Shown here: positions 1-9,706 of the stretch, piece by piece | Layout of the letters: each line of letters opens with the position of its first letter | How positions within the stretch are numbered: position 1 is the first letter of the stretch | Source of the DNA: Streptomyces sp. NBC_00239 | Lineage (GTDB): Bacteria > Actinomycetota > Actinomycetes > Streptomycetales > Streptomycetaceae | Reading direction: 5' to 3' | NCBI RefSeq assembly: GCF_036194065.1 | Contig: NZ_CP108095.1 | Span: 3,472,001 to 3,536,000 of the forward strand | DNA: 64,000 nt | Translations under genes and position numbers: made by a program | The notes under the pieces: model-generated | The model's input: the letters and a program-made list of their open reading frames with translations, nothing else | The model's database searches: none | What the model was told of the DNA's origin: nothing

Positions 1-656
1 GCCGGCAGGACGACCTCAATCAGCTGCTCGACCGGTACGTCTCGCAGAGCCAAGGCAAGCGCACCGTCACCCACAGCATCGTGGGCAAGGACCGCGAGAA
101 CGAGAACCACTTCGTGGACGTGGTCGAATTCCCCTCGTACGAAGAGGCCATGAGGAACTCTCACCTCCCCGAGACGGACAAGATGTTCCAGGAGATGGTG
201 GCCCTCTGCGACGGGATGCCCAGCTTCACCAACCTGGACGTCGTGCGGGACGAGCACCTCAACACGCTGCTGGTGAACCGGATGTACGACGAGGTCGCCA
301 TGAAGGGCGACATGTCCGTCATCGAGGAGATCTTCGCGTCGGACTACCGCGACCACGACATCAGCAACCCGGAGGACAAGATCGGGCCCGCGGGCATCCG
401 TGAGGACGTGCAGGGATGGCGGTCCGCCTTCGACTTCACGTTCACGCGGGACGCCCAGATGGCGCAGGACGACTACGTCACCACGCTGTGGACCTGGAGC
501 GGCAAGCACAAGGGCGAGTTCATGGGCGTCGCCCCGACCGGCAAGACCTGCACGATGACCGGCACGACGGTCTTCCGATGTCAGGACGGAATGATCAAGG
601 AAGGGTGGTGGCACTACGACGCCATGGCCCTGATGAGGCAACTGGGCGCCATGTAG
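1..656 (+). CDS. ABM-like / SnoaL-like ester cyclase domain protein, 5' end missing
   Basis: The reading frame is open from the window edge (first complete codon at base 3) to a TAG at 654-656, so about 217 C-terminal codons are visible and the true start lies outside. The last 130 or so residues look like a SnoaL-like polyketide cyclase/ester cyclase fold: a helical start (NRMYDEV), then YRDHD, a central TTLWTWSGKHKGEFMG strand pair, and GWWHYDAM near the end. The first 80 residues resemble an antibiotic-biosynthesis monooxygenase-like ferredoxin fold (FVDVVEFPSYEEAMRNS). This domain assignment is inferred from memory of the families. Substrate and pathway are unknown. A GTG at 81 is an internal codon, not a convincing start. 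Confidence 0.7.
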   Translation, partial: RQDDLNQLLDRYVSQSQGKRTVTHSIVGKDRENENHFVDVVEFPSYEEAMRNSHLPETDKMFQEMVALCDGMPSFTNLDVVRDEHLNTLLVNRMYDEVAMKGDMSVIEEIFASDYRDHDISNPEDKIGPAGIREDVQGWRSAFDFTFTRDAQMAQDDYVTTLWTWSGKHKGEFMGVAPTGKTCTMTGTTVFRCQDGMIKEGWWHYDAMALMRQLGAM

Positions 657-706
657 CCCCGGCGCGGGCCGGCACCCCGGCCGTCCGGCCGGCACCCCCA
701 CCACGC

Positions 707-746
707 GGGAAGGCCCCGTTCCGCAGCTGCGGAACGGGGCCTTCCC
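707..746. terminator. Bidirectional hairpin between convergent genes
   Basis: A perfect 40-base palindrome with 20-base arms lies between the stop of the left-edge gene and the groEL stop. It can fold equally on both strands, as expected for a terminator shared by two convergent genes. There is no U-tract, which is usual in Streptomyces. Confidence 0.8.
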
Positions 747-761
747 CCATGCGGGGTGCGA

Positions 762-2399
<1,638 letters not shown>

Positions 2400-2429
2400 T
2401 CAGCCCTCTCGAAAACTCGTCTTAACGAA

Positions 2430-2476
2430 CTGCGCCCCTCGCCGCCCGGCAATCAGCGGGGTGACCAGGGGCGCAG
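2430..2476 (-). other. Intercistronic hairpin between groES and groEL1
   Basis: A 10-base arm at 2430-2439 pairs exactly with 2467-2476, leaving a 27-base loop. A smaller 6-bp hairpin (2481-2486 with 2492-2497) lies next to it on the groES side. It could be an mRNA processing or stability element that sets the GroES to GroEL ratio. The role is inferred. Confidence 0.5.
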
Positions 2477-2503
2477 CTCAAAGCAAAACTATTGCTTGGT
2501 GAA

Positions 2504-2812
2504 TTACTTCTCGACGATCGCGAGCACGTCGCGAGCCGAGAGGACGAGGTACTCCTCGCCGCTGTACTTCACCTCGGTGCCGCCGTACTTGCTGTACAGC
2601 ACGATGTCGCCAACGGTGACGTCCAGCGGGAGACGCTGGCCGTCCTCGAAGCGGCCCGGGCCCACGGCGAGGACGACGCCCTCCTGGGGCTTCTCCTTCG
2701 CGGTGTCCGGGATGACCAGGCCGGAGGCCGTGGTCTGCTCGGCGTCGAGCGGCTGGACCACAATGCGGTCCTCGAGCGGCTTGATGGCAACCTTGGAGCT
2801 GGCGGTCGTCAC
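2504..2812 (-). CDS. groES: Co-chaperonin GroES (10 kDa)
   Basis: Heptameric lid of the GroEL chaperonin, 102 aa, the normal length. The start is GTG at 2812 behind a purine-rich GGGGGAGG ribosome-binding site; the protein opens [17 protein letters not shown]. The mobile-loop region ([16 protein letters not shown]) and the conserved [16 protein letters not shown] stretch are visible. It is the first gene of the groES-groEL1 operon. The promoter upstream carries two CIRCE operators, so repression by HrcA and induction by heat are expected. Confidence 0.97.
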   Translation of the reverse strand: MTTASSKVAIKPLEDRIVVQPLDAEQTTASGLVIPDTAKEKPQEGVVLAVGPGRFEDGQRLPLDVTVGDIVLYSKYGGTEVKYSGEEYLVLSARDVLAIVEK

Positions 2813-2908
2813 GATCCGACCTCCCCCTTCGGAGATCCGGGGTTAACTGTCTGAGGTGGCGACCAGGTCGATCCGTCGTCGCGGGTGCCGGACCTGCCTG
2901 TCGCTGTG

Positions 2909-2935
2909 TTGGCACTCACCAGTGGCGAGTGCCAG
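2909..2935 (-). promoter_or_regulatory. CIRCE operator, proximal to groES
   Basis: Inverted repeat with half-sites TTGGCACTC and GAGTGCCAG separated by exactly nine bases, matching the HrcA operator layout TTAGCACTC-N9-GAGTGCTAA with a few changes in the outer bases. It lies downstream of the -10 hexamer, in the expected transcribed leader of groES. Confidence 0.88.
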
Positions 2936-2940
2936 GCCCG

Positions 2941-2970
2941 AGACTATTCCGGTGATTAGCACTCGGTCAA
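2941..2970 (-). promoter_or_regulatory. groES promoter
   Basis: On the minus strand, -35 TTGACC (2965-2970) and -10 TAGTCT (2941-2946) are separated by 18 bases, a good principal-sigma promoter. The -35 hexamer starts inside the spacer of the distal CIRCE and the -10 lies between the two operators, so bound HrcA would block polymerase. Confidence 0.7.
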
Positions 2971-2982
2971 GCGGAGTGCCAA
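2956..2982 (-). promoter_or_regulatory. CIRCE operator, distal to groES
   Basis: Half-sites TTAGCACTC and GAGTGCCAA with a nine-base spacer, nearer to the consensus than the other copy. The two CIRCE centres are 47 bases apart. It overlaps the -35 region of the groES promoter. From 2983 to the next gene at 3178 I see nothing else I can name. Confidence 0.93.
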
Positions 2983-3177
2983 TTCACGCCGCCGGGTGTT
3001 GCGCGAAAGCGCCTCCCGAAGGCCCTGCGGACCCCGCCCCACCTCGGCCGGAGCCCGGCCCGGACCCGGCAGAGACCCCGTCAGGAACCATGCCGGGCGC
3101 ACAAACGTCCTAGTCGATATGAACGTAAAGCACCCCAATGCCCACCAGGTCGTCCCCTTCGACTGCGGCAGCGGCCT

Positions 3178-4704
3178 GTGCGCGGCCTGACCCTGAGCCC
3201 GCGGACGGCGGCCGGGGCGCGCCGCCGCACCGAGGCCCTGCTGCTGGTCTTCGTGGTCGCGATCACGGTGCTGGGGCAGGCGAGCGTGGGCCTGGCGATG
3301 AACGGCACGCTGCCGGCGGACCTCACCGGGTTCACGATCAGCATGTCGCTGCTGGCACTGGTGGGGCACCTGGGCGTGCGGCGGTTCGCGGCGTACGCGG
3401 ATCCGCTGATCCTGCCGCTGGCCCTGCTGCTGACCGGCATCGGGCTGGTGCTGCTGGCGCGGCTGGACCAGACGTACACGGCGAAGTTCGAGAACGCGGC
3501 GGCGAACGCACCGGGTCAGCTGCTGTGGACGGTGATCGGCGTCGCGATCTGCCTGGCCATCCTCATGGTGCTGCGCGACCACCGGCTGCTCCAGCGGTAC
3601 ATCTACCTGACGATGGCCGTGGCGCTGGTGCTGCTGATCGCGCCGGCGTTCATGCCCGCCGACACCTACGGCGCCAAGCGGTGGATCTACCTGGGCAGCA
3701 TGTCGGTCCAGCCCGGCGAGTTCGTGAAGATCATGATCGCGGTGTTCTTCGCGGGCTACCTCGTCATCCACCGGGACTCGCTGGCCCTGACCGGCCGGAA
3801 GTTCCTGGGGATGCGGCTGCCGCCGGGCCGCCAGCTCGGCCCCATCGTGTCCGTGTGGATCGTGTCCCTGCTGGTGCTGGTCTTCGAGCGCGACCTCGGC
3901 ACCTCGCTGATCTTCTTCGGCGTCTTCGTGGTGATGCTGTACGTCGCGACCGAGCGCACCAGCTGGATCGTCTGCGGCCTGTTCATGGCGGCGGTGGGCG
4001 CCTTCGCGGTCGGCTCGACCGAGCCGCACGTCAAGGGGCGCATCGCGGCCTGGCTGGAACCGATGGCGATCTTCCTGCCGCCGGAACAGCGGCCGCCGGG
4101 CATCGTCTCGGACCAGTCGGCGCAAGCCCTGTTCAGCTTCGGCAGCGGCGGCATCACGGGCACCGGCCTGGGGCTGGGCCACCCGGAGCTGATCGGCTTC
4201 GCGGCCCGCTCCGACTTCATCCTCACCACGGTGGGCGAGGAGCTCGGGCTGGCCGGCGTGATGGCCGTCCTGCTGCTCTACGCGCTGCTGGTGCAGCGGG
4301 GTCTGCGGATGGCGCTGGGCGCCCGGGACCCGTTCGGCAAGCTGCTGGCGGTCGGGCTGGCCGCGGCGCTGGCGCTCCAGGTGTTCGTGGTGGCGGGCGG
4401 GGTCACCGGCCTGATCCCGCTCACCGGCAAGGCCCTGCCCTTCCTCGCGAAGGGCGGCTCGTCGCTGGTCGCCAACTGGGTGATGATCGCGCTGATGCTG
4501 CGGATCAGCGACAGCGCCGAACGCCAGCGGGAGGCCGACGCCCGGTCGTCCGACCCCGAGTCCGGGGCGGGGTCCGGGGCGGGGTCCGGGGCGGGGTCAG
4601 ACCGGGATCACGACCCGGAGGCGGTCACAGATAGTCCTCCAGGCGCCCTATCCGGTAGCCCTGGTCCTGGATCTTCCGGAGCATCCGGGTGGTCATCTCG
4701 GTGA
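3178..4704 (+). CDS. FtsW/RodA/SpoVE (SEDS) family membrane protein
   Basis: Predicted polytopic inner-membrane protein, 508 aa, of the SEDS family, which polymerises peptidoglycan glycan strands from lipid II. Family landmarks are present: KRWIYLGSMSVQPGEFVK, ERDLGTSLIFFG, GLGLGHPELIGFAARSDFI followed by GEELGLAG, and a late PLTGKALPFLAKGGSS. About ten or more hydrophobic segments span residues 15-450. The start is GTG at 3178; no better in-frame start is seen upstream. The C-terminal 60 residues are hydrophilic and carry three GSGA repeats from a 12-bp DNA repeat (4561-4596). The last 80 bp overlap the convergent deacetylase gene. No penicillin-binding partner is adjacent, so its partner and whether it serves division, elongation or sporulation are unknown. 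Confidence 0.88.
   Translation: MRGLTLSPRTAAGARRRTEALLLVFVVAITVLGQASVGLAMNGTLPADLTGFTISMSLLALVGHLGVRRFAAYADPLILPLALLLTGIGLVLLARLDQTYTAKFENAAANAPGQLLWTVIGVAICLAILMVLRDHRLLQRYIYLTMAVALVLLIAPAFMPADTYGAKRWIYLGSMSVQPGEFVKIMIAVFFAGYLVIHRDSLALTGRKFLGMRLPPGRQLGPIVSVWIVSLLVLVFERDLGTSLIFFGVFVVMLYVATERTSWIVCGLFMAAVGAFAVGSTEPHVKGRIAAWLEPMAIFLPPEQRPPGIVSDQSAQALFSFGSGGITGTGLGLGHPELIGFAARSDFILTTVGEELGLAGVMAVLLLYALLVQRGLRMALGARDPFGKLLAVGLAAALALQVFVVAGGVTGLIPLTGKALPFLAKGGSSLVANWVMIALMLRISDSAERQREADARSSDPESGAGSGAGSGAGSDRDHDPEAVTDSPPGALSGSPGPGSSGASGWSSR
4561..4596 (+). repeat. 12-bp tandem repeat, three copies, inside the SEDS gene
   Basis: Three exact copies of a 12-base unit (TCCGGGGCGGGG) in frame, coding for Gly-Ser-Gly-Ala repeats in the hydrophilic C-terminal tail. 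Being a multiple of three, a copy-number change would lengthen or shorten the tail without a frameshift. Confidence 0.9.
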
Positions 4705-5506
4705 GCGTCGAGCCCTTCAGCTCACCGGGGCCCCGGAAGTGCGCGAGCACGATGTCGCCGGGTTCGAGGGCCGCGCCCTGCGCGTAGCGCAGATCGTGTA
4801 TCTGCATGGAGGCCCGCCACAGCACCACCGAGGAGAGCCCGCAGTCGGCGGCCGCGCGCAGGGTGTCGTCGTTGTAGTTGCCGAACGGCGGCCGGAGCAG
4901 CCGCGGCCGTTCGCCGAAGCGTTTCTGCAGGCGCTCCTGCTGACCGCATATCTCCGCCTTCTGGGCGGCGTACGGCAGGGTCCGCAGGTTCGGGTGGGTC
5001 AGCGAGTGGTTCTCTATGGCGCTGCCCGTGCCCAGGTCCCGCAGCTTGGCGAAGTGGTCGTAGCCGGCGGAGGCCACGCTGTCCGTCAGGAACATGCTGA
5101 TCGGCAGCTTGAGGTCGGCGGCCATCTGCAGGAACCGCGGGTCCCGCTCCGCGCCGTCGTCGAAGGTCAGGAAGACCGTCTTCTCCCCCGCCGGCACGGG
5201 TATCCGGTCCACCACCGGCACCCGCCCCGGGGCCGCCGCGGGCAGCGCCGGTTTGCGGGCCGGTTTCGGGGCGTACTCCAGCGGCCGGGACAGCCCCCAC
5301 TTGCGGTACGCCTGCGCGGTCGGCGAGGCGGAGGGCGACGGCGAGGGGGACGCGTGCGGCCCCTGCCCGCCGGTCACCTCGGCCGTCGCCTTGCGCCCCA
5401 GCCGTTCGATCGGGTCCACGCTCTGCGCGCATCCGGTCAGTCCGAGCGAGAGCGCGAGCGCGCCGGCTGTCAGCATTCCGGCCGTCAGCCGGCGCGCGTA
5501 CCTCAC
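4625..5506 (-). CDS. Polysaccharide deacetylase (NodB) lipoprotein, second of a tandem pair
   Basis: Predicted lipid-anchored carbohydrate esterase 4 protein, 293 aa. It has an N-terminal lipoprotein signal with lipobox LTGC (Cys26), then a Pro/Ser-rich linker (SPSPSPSASP). The NodB domain follows with TFDDG (catalytic and metal Asp), HSLTH (metal His pair), RPPFGNYND and a late LAHFRG. These are the marks of enzymes that remove acetyl groups from peptidoglycan or chitin-like sugars; the substrate is inferred. The GTG start (5504-5506) overlaps the stop of the upstream gene as GTGA, so the two should be translationally coupled. Its 3' end overlaps the convergent SEDS gene by 80 bp. Confidence 0.9.
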   Translation of the reverse strand: MRYARRLTAGMLTAGALALSLGLTGCAQSVDPIERLGRKATAEVTGGQGPHASPSPSPSASPTAQAYRKWGLSRPLEYAPKPARKPALPAAAPGRVPVVDRIPVPAGEKTVFLTFDDGAERDPRFLQMAADLKLPISMFLTDSVASAGYDHFAKLRDLGTGSAIENHSLTHPNLRTLPYAAQKAEICGQQERLQKRFGERPRLLRPPFGNYNDDTLRAAADCGLSSVVLWRASMQIHDLRYAQGAALEPGDIVLAHFRGPGELKGSTLTEMTTRMLRKIQDQGYRIGRLEDYL

Positions 5507-6435
5507 AAGTAGTCCTCCAGGCGGGCCACGGCGTACCCCTTCGCCGTGACGGTCTTCATGACCTGACGGATCATGTCAGGCATGCTCCCCTTCCAGTCCT
5601 CGCGCCCCCGGAAGTGCGTGAGGATGATGTCGCCGGGGTGCAGGTCGCGGTCCCACTCCCGCCAGTCCATCCGGTCCGGGAACGCCTCGGAGTTCCACAG
5701 CGGGACCGCCTTGACCCCGCAGGACTTCGCGGCGCGCAGGGTGTCCTCGTTGTAGTTGCCGTACGGCGGCCGGAAGAGCGTCGGCCGCTTGCCGAACTGC
5801 TTCTGGATGGTGTCCTGCTGACCGCAGATCTCCTGGCGCTGCTTCTCGTACGACAGCGCCGGCATGTAGCGGTGGTTGAGCGTGTGGTTGTTCAGCGCGA
5901 CGCCGAGGGACTGCATCTTCTTGAAATAAGCGTAGTCCTCCCGCACCAGGTAGTCGCTGAGGAAGGCGCTGTAGGGGATCCGCAGTTCCTGCATCATCCG
6001 CAGGAACTCGGGGTCCTTCTCGGCGCCGTCGTCGATCGTCAGGAAGACGATCTTGTCCGTGGTGGGCACGGTGGTGAAGACCGGCGGCAGGCCCTCGGCG
6101 TCCTCGATCTCGAAGCCCTCGCGGGTGGTGATCTCGGGCTTCACCTTGGGGGGCGCGGGCGGGGTGAGCGGGGTCTTGGCCAGGCCCCACCTCTTCACGG
6201 CCGCGATCCGGGCCGCCTCGGCCTGCTTGAGTTTCGAGGCGTGCGAGTCGAGGGCGCCGGCCGGACCGCCGAGCGCCTTCGCGCGGGCGGCCCGTTCGGC
6301 GTCGGTCCCGCCCTGGTCCCCGGCGCCGCAGGCCGTGCCGAGGGCGGCGACCAGGAGCGCGGCCAGCGCCACCCCGAACCGGCCGCGGGTGCCACCGATG
6401 ACGGCATTTCGGTCTTTTTGTCGTACTAGCTGCAT
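5503..6435 (-). CDS. Polysaccharide deacetylase (NodB) lipoprotein, first of a tandem pair
   Basis: Paralogue of the next gene, about 310 aa from the chosen ATG at 6435, which has AGGA about eight bases upstream. An in-frame start at 6480 would add 15 residues but pushes the signal peptide away from the N-terminus. The signal peptide (hydrophobic GVALAALLVAALGTAC) has a plausible but imperfect lipobox at Cys36. The NodB motifs are TIDDG, HTLNH, RPPYGNYNED and LTHFRG. The usual TFDD is TIDD here, a mild change that keeps both Asp residues. The two genes probably arose by duplication. A cell-wall role is inferred from the fold and the neighbouring SEDS gene. Confidence 0.88.
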   Translation of the reverse strand: MQLVRQKDRNAVIGGTRGRFGVALAALLVAALGTACGAGDQGGTDAERAARAKALGGPAGALDSHASKLKQAEAARIAAVKRWGLAKTPLTPPAPPKVKPEITTREGFEIEDAEGLPPVFTTVPTTDKIVFLTIDDGAEKDPEFLRMMQELRIPYSAFLSDYLVREDYAYFKKMQSLGVALNNHTLNHRYMPALSYEKQRQEICGQQDTIQKQFGKRPTLFRPPYGNYNEDTLRAAKSCGVKAVPLWNSEAFPDRMDWREWDRDLHPGDIILTHFRGREDWKGSMPDMIRQVMKTVTAKGYAVARLEDYL

Positions 6436-6536
6436 GGCGCCGGATCCTGTCACCCGCACCCCCGCGCGCCGCGCCGACACCCTGAGAGGGACCCGGCCGG
6501 GCGCACACCTTCCGCCGACTGGCCGACAATGATCGG

Positions 6537-7757
6537 GTGAACGACCTCGCCGACCCCGCCGGCCTCTCCGACCCCTCCGGACCGGCCGCCCTCGCCGCCC
6601 TGCGTACCGACGAGGGCCGGGCCCTGCTCGCCGCGCTCCGCGACCACGACCCCGCGCAGGAGCTCGCGACCGCCACCCGGCTGCGCCGCGAGCACCCCGC
6701 CGCCCTCGTCTCCGCCGCGCTCGGCATGGCCCGGCTGCGGCAGCGGGCGGTGGCGAAGTTCGGCGCCGAGGACGCCTACCGGATGTACTTCACGCCCAAC
6801 GGCGTGGAGCAGGCCACCCGCGCCTCGGTGGCCGCGTACCGGGCCGGACGGCTGGCCGCGCTCGGCGTCCGCAGCCTCGCCGACCTCTGTTCCGGCATCG
6901 GCGGGGACGCCCTGGCGCTGGCCCGCGCCGGCATCCGGGTGCTGGCCGTGGACCGCGATCCGCTGACCGCCGCGGTGGCCCGCGCCAACGCGGAGGAGCT
7001 CGGTCTCGACCACCTGATCGAAGTGCGCGAGGCGGACGTCACCGAGATCGACACGAGCGGCTACGACGCGGTGTTCCTGGACCCGGCGCGGCGCGGCGGA
7101 CGCGGCCGGATCTTCGACCCGGAGGCCTACTCGCCGCCGCTCTCGTGGGCCGTCGGGGCGGCCCGTACGGCGACGTACGCGGCCATCAAGATCGCGCCGG
7201 GCATCCCGCACGAGGCGGTGCCCCCCGAGGCGGAGGCCGAGTGGATCTCGGACGGCGGCGACGTGAAGGAGGCGGTGCTCTGGTTCGGGACCGCGCCCGG
7301 CACGATCCGCGCGACCCTGCTCCCGCAGGGCGTCTCGCTGGCGACCTCCGACCCGCTGCCCGACCCCGAGCCGGGCCCGGTGGGCCGCTACCTGTACGAG
7401 CCGGACGGCGCCGTGATCCGCGCCCACCTGGTCGCCGAGGCCGCCGCGGAGCTGGAGGGCCGGCTGATCGACCCGACCATCGCGTACATCACCGCCGACA
7501 CGCTGCGCCCGACCCCGTACGCGACCGCGTACGAGATCACCGACGTGCTGCCCTTCAACCTGAAGAAGCTCAAGGCGCTGCTGCGCGAGCGCGAGGTGGG
7601 TGTGCTCACCGTCAAGAAGCGCGGCTCGGCGATCGAGCCGGAGGAACTCCGCCGGAAGGTCAAGCTCCAGGGCCGCAACTCCGCCACGGTCTTCCTCACC
7701 CGGGTGGCGGGCGCGCCGTCGATGCTGATCGGCGCGCCCGCGACGGCCCCGCGCTAG
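6537..7757 (+). CDS. THUMP-like class I SAM-dependent methyltransferase
   Basis: Protein of 406 aa with an N-terminal helical region, a Rossmann methyltransferase core and a C-terminal THUMP-like segment. The SAM motifs are LADLCSGIGGDALALA (motif I), VLAVDRDP (acidic strand end), and FLDPARRGGRGRIFDPE. The DPARR element resembles the DPPR/DPAR active-site loop of rRNA and tRNA methyltransferases. The C-terminal third (TLRPTPYATAYEI, VGVLTVKKRGSAIEPEELRRK) fits the THUMP-like domain annotated in this family. The likely substrate is RNA, but the exact site is not known. The start is GTG at 6537. The stop TAG sits in a CTAG that also gives the stop of the convergent small gene. Confidence 0.85.
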   Translation: MNDLADPAGLSDPSGPAALAALRTDEGRALLAALRDHDPAQELATATRLRREHPAALVSAALGMARLRQRAVAKFGAEDAYRMYFTPNGVEQATRASVAAYRAGRLAALGVRSLADLCSGIGGDALALARAGIRVLAVDRDPLTAAVARANAEELGLDHLIEVREADVTEIDTSGYDAVFLDPARRGGRGRIFDPEAYSPPLSWAVGAARTATYAAIKIAPGIPHEAVPPEAEAEWISDGGDVKEAVLWFGTAPGTIRATLLPQGVSLATSDPLPDPEPGPVGRYLYEPDGAVIRAHLVAEAAAELEGRLIDPTIAYITADTLRPTPYATAYEITDVLPFNLKKLKALLREREVGVLTVKKRGSAIEPEELRRKVKLQGRNSATVFLTRVAGAPSMLIGAPATAPR

Positions 7758-8038
7758 TCCGACTCGATCGTCTCGACGGACTCGAAGCGCCACCGGTGGA
7801 CGGGCCGGGTGATCAGGTCGGCGGCGGGTTCGGGGAGCTCTGGCAGCTCCGCCGCCAGGTCCGGGACCCGCCACCAGGTCATCACCAGGACCCGGTCCTG
7901 GGGGGCCCGGAAGATCTCGCGCCGGACCGGATCGGCGGCCAGCACCTGGGCGCGGGCCCATTCCAGCAGCTCGTTGCCCCGCCCGGCGGCGGCCCGCGCC
8001 TCCCACATCAGCGTGACGGTGACCCCGGCGGTGCTCAT
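7754..8038 (-). CDS. Small conserved-looking protein downstream of tsaD, function unknown
   Basis: A 94-residue protein with no membrane segment or Cys. It has an alpha-beta pattern with [14 protein letters not shown] at the start, VLVMTWW in the middle and [11 protein letters not shown] near the end. It could be a small ferredoxin-like (ABM-type) fold, but I do not recognise it with confidence. Its ATG overlaps the tsaD stop by four bases (ATGA), which makes it the last gene of the tsaB-rimI-tsaD operon and argues that it is real and translated. Confidence 0.75.
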   Translation of the reverse strand: MSTAGVTVTLMWEARAAAGRGNELLEWARAQVLAADPVRREIFRAPQDRVLVMTWWRVPDLAAELPELPEPAADLITRPVHRWRFESVETIESD

Positions 8039-9180
8039 GAGTAGAGGTTGTCCTTGCTCAGCTCGTGCACGTGGTCGTGCGCATGGCCGTGGCCGTGCCC
8101 GTGGCCGTGCCCCTCACCGTCCCCGTGCCCGTGCGCGGTGCCCGGCACGTGCGGGTCGGTCACCGGCAGCGAGGAGTCCGCCGACAGGTCCCAGTCGGAG
8201 GCCGGCCGGTTGCGGGCCACCATCTCGGCTCCGAGCGCCGCCACCATCGCACCGTTGTCCGTGCACAGCTTCGGGCGCGGCACGCGCAGGATGATCCCGG
8301 CGTCGTCGCAGCGCTCCTGCGCCAGCGAGCGCAGCCGGGAGTTGGCCGCGACGCCGCCGCCGATCATCAGGTGGTCGACGCCCTCGTCCTTGCAGGCGCG
8401 GATCGCCTTGCGGGTGAGCACGTCCACGACGGCCTCCTGGAAGGACGCCGCGACATCGCGCACCGGCACCTCCTCGCCGGCCTTCCGCTTGGCCTCGATC
8501 CAGCGGGCCACCGCCGTCTTGAGGCCCGAGAAGGAGAAGTCGTACGCCGCGTCGCGCGGCCCGGTCAGCCCGCGCGGGAAGTGGATGGCGGCGGGGTCGC
8601 CCTCCTTGGCGAGCCGGTCGATGACCGGGCCGCCGGGGAAGCCGAGGTCCAGCACCCGGGCGATCTTGTCGAAGGCCTCACCGGCCGCGTCGTCGATGGT
8701 CGCGCCCAGCGGCCGTACGTCGCTGGTGATGTCGGGGGCCAGGAGCAGCGAGGAGTGGCCGCCCGAGACCAGCAGGGCCATCGTCGGCTCGGGCAGCGCG
8801 CCGTGCTCCAGCTGGTCCACGCAGATGTGCGAGGCGAGGTGGTTCACCCCGTAGAGGGGCTTGCCGAGCGCGTACGCGTACGCCTTCGCGGCGGAGGTGC
8901 CGACGAGCAGGGCGCCGGCGAGGCCGGGCCCGGCGGTGACGGCGATGCCGTCGAGGTCGCGGGCGCTGACCCCGGCCTCCTTCAGGGCCCGCTCGATCGT
9001 CGGGACCATCGCCTCCAGGTGGGCGCGGGAGGCGACTTCGGGGACCACGCCGCCGAAGCGCGCGTGCTCGTCGACGCTGGAGGCGACCGCGTCCGCGAGC
9101 AGGGTGTGGCCGCGGACGATGCCGACGCCGGTCTCGTCGCAGGAGGTCTCGATGCCGAGGACGAGGGGTTCGTCAGCCAT
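8035..9180 (-). CDS. tsaD: tRNA N6-adenosine threonylcarbamoyltransferase TsaD
   Basis: Transfers the threonylcarbamoyl group to A37 of tRNAs that read ANN codons, in a complex with TsaB and TsaE. The 381-aa protein has the ASKHA core: [12 protein letters not shown] at residues 9-20, the metal-binding HLASH (His114 and His118), GGHSSLLL, and GVAANSRLR with a late CTDNGAM. The body is of normal length, about 345 aa. It is extended by a tail containing ten His among Gly residues ([13 protein letters not shown]...), then ELSKDNLYS. The tail is not part of the conserved fold and looks like a metal-binding appendage. The start ATG overlaps the rimI end by eight bases. Confidence 0.97.
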   Translation of the reverse strand: MADEPLVLGIETSCDETGVGIVRGHTLLADAVASSVDEHARFGGVVPEVASRAHLEAMVPTIERALKEAGVSARDLDGIAVTAGPGLAGALLVGTSAAKAYAYALGKPLYGVNHLASHICVDQLEHGALPEPTMALLVSGGHSSLLLAPDITSDVRPLGATIDDAAGEAFDKIARVLDLGFPGGPVIDRLAKEGDPAAIHFPRGLTGPRDAAYDFSFSGLKTAVARWIEAKRKAGEEVPVRDVAASFQEAVVDVLTRKAIRACKDEGVDHLMIGGGVAANSRLRSLAQERCDDAGIILRVPRPKLCTDNGAMVAALGAEMVARNRPASDWDLSADSSLPVTDPHVPGTAHGHGDGEGHGHGHGHGHAHDHVHELSKDNLYS

Positions 9181-9706
9181 GGGTCTCAGTTCCTTGTACG
9201 GGGCTCAGGGAGCTTGCGGGGTCGGCGAGGCGCATCACGAGGGCGTCCACGTTGCCGGGCTGGTAATAGCCGCGCCGGAAGCCGATCGGTTCGAAGCCGA
9301 ACCGCTCGTACAGGCGCTGGGCGCGGGTGTTGTCGACCCGGACCTCCAGCAGCACCTCGGCGCATTCGAAGGCGGTCGCCGCCCTCAGCAGGTCGGTGAG
9401 CAGCCGGGCTCCGAGCCCGCTGCCCCACTGGTCACGGGCGGCCGCGATGGTCTGCACGTCGGCGAGGTCGCCGGCGGCGGCCAGTCCGGCGTAGCCGACG
9501 AGGCGCCCGCCGCCCGCGGCGGAGTCGCCGTCGGAGACGGTTTCGGCCACCACGTAGCGGCGGGTGGCCCGCGGGCCGCGCGCGTGCGCGAGTTCGGACC
9601 AGAACATCCCCGCCGACCAGGCGTCCTCGGGGAAGAGTTCGTGCTCCAGTTCCAGCACCGGTTCGATGTCCCACCAGCGCATCTCGCGGAGCTGCACGTC
9701 CGTCAC
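9173..9706 (-). CDS. rimI: Ribosomal protein S18-alanine N-acetyltransferase RimI-like (GNAT)
   Basis: GNAT acetyltransferase of about 177 aa, in the position between tsaB and tsaD that RimI occupies in many actinobacteria. The acetyl-CoA loop reads [12 protein letters not shown], followed by the usual [20 protein letters not shown] and GFRRGYYQP near the end. RimI acetylates the N-terminal Ala of S18. An N-terminal acetyltransferase role is likely, but the target is inferred from the family and the neighbours. The start is GTG at 9706, fused to the tsaB stop as GTGA, so translation should be coupled. Confidence 0.9.
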   Translation of the reverse strand: MTDVQLREMRWWDIEPVLELEHELFPEDAWSAGMFWSELAHARGPRATRRYVVAETVSDGDSAAGGGRLVGYAGLAAAGDLADVQTIAAARDQWGSGLGARLLTDLLRAATAFECAEVLLEVRVDNTRAQRLYERFGFEPIGFRRGYYQPGNVDALVMRLADPASSLSPVQGTETHG

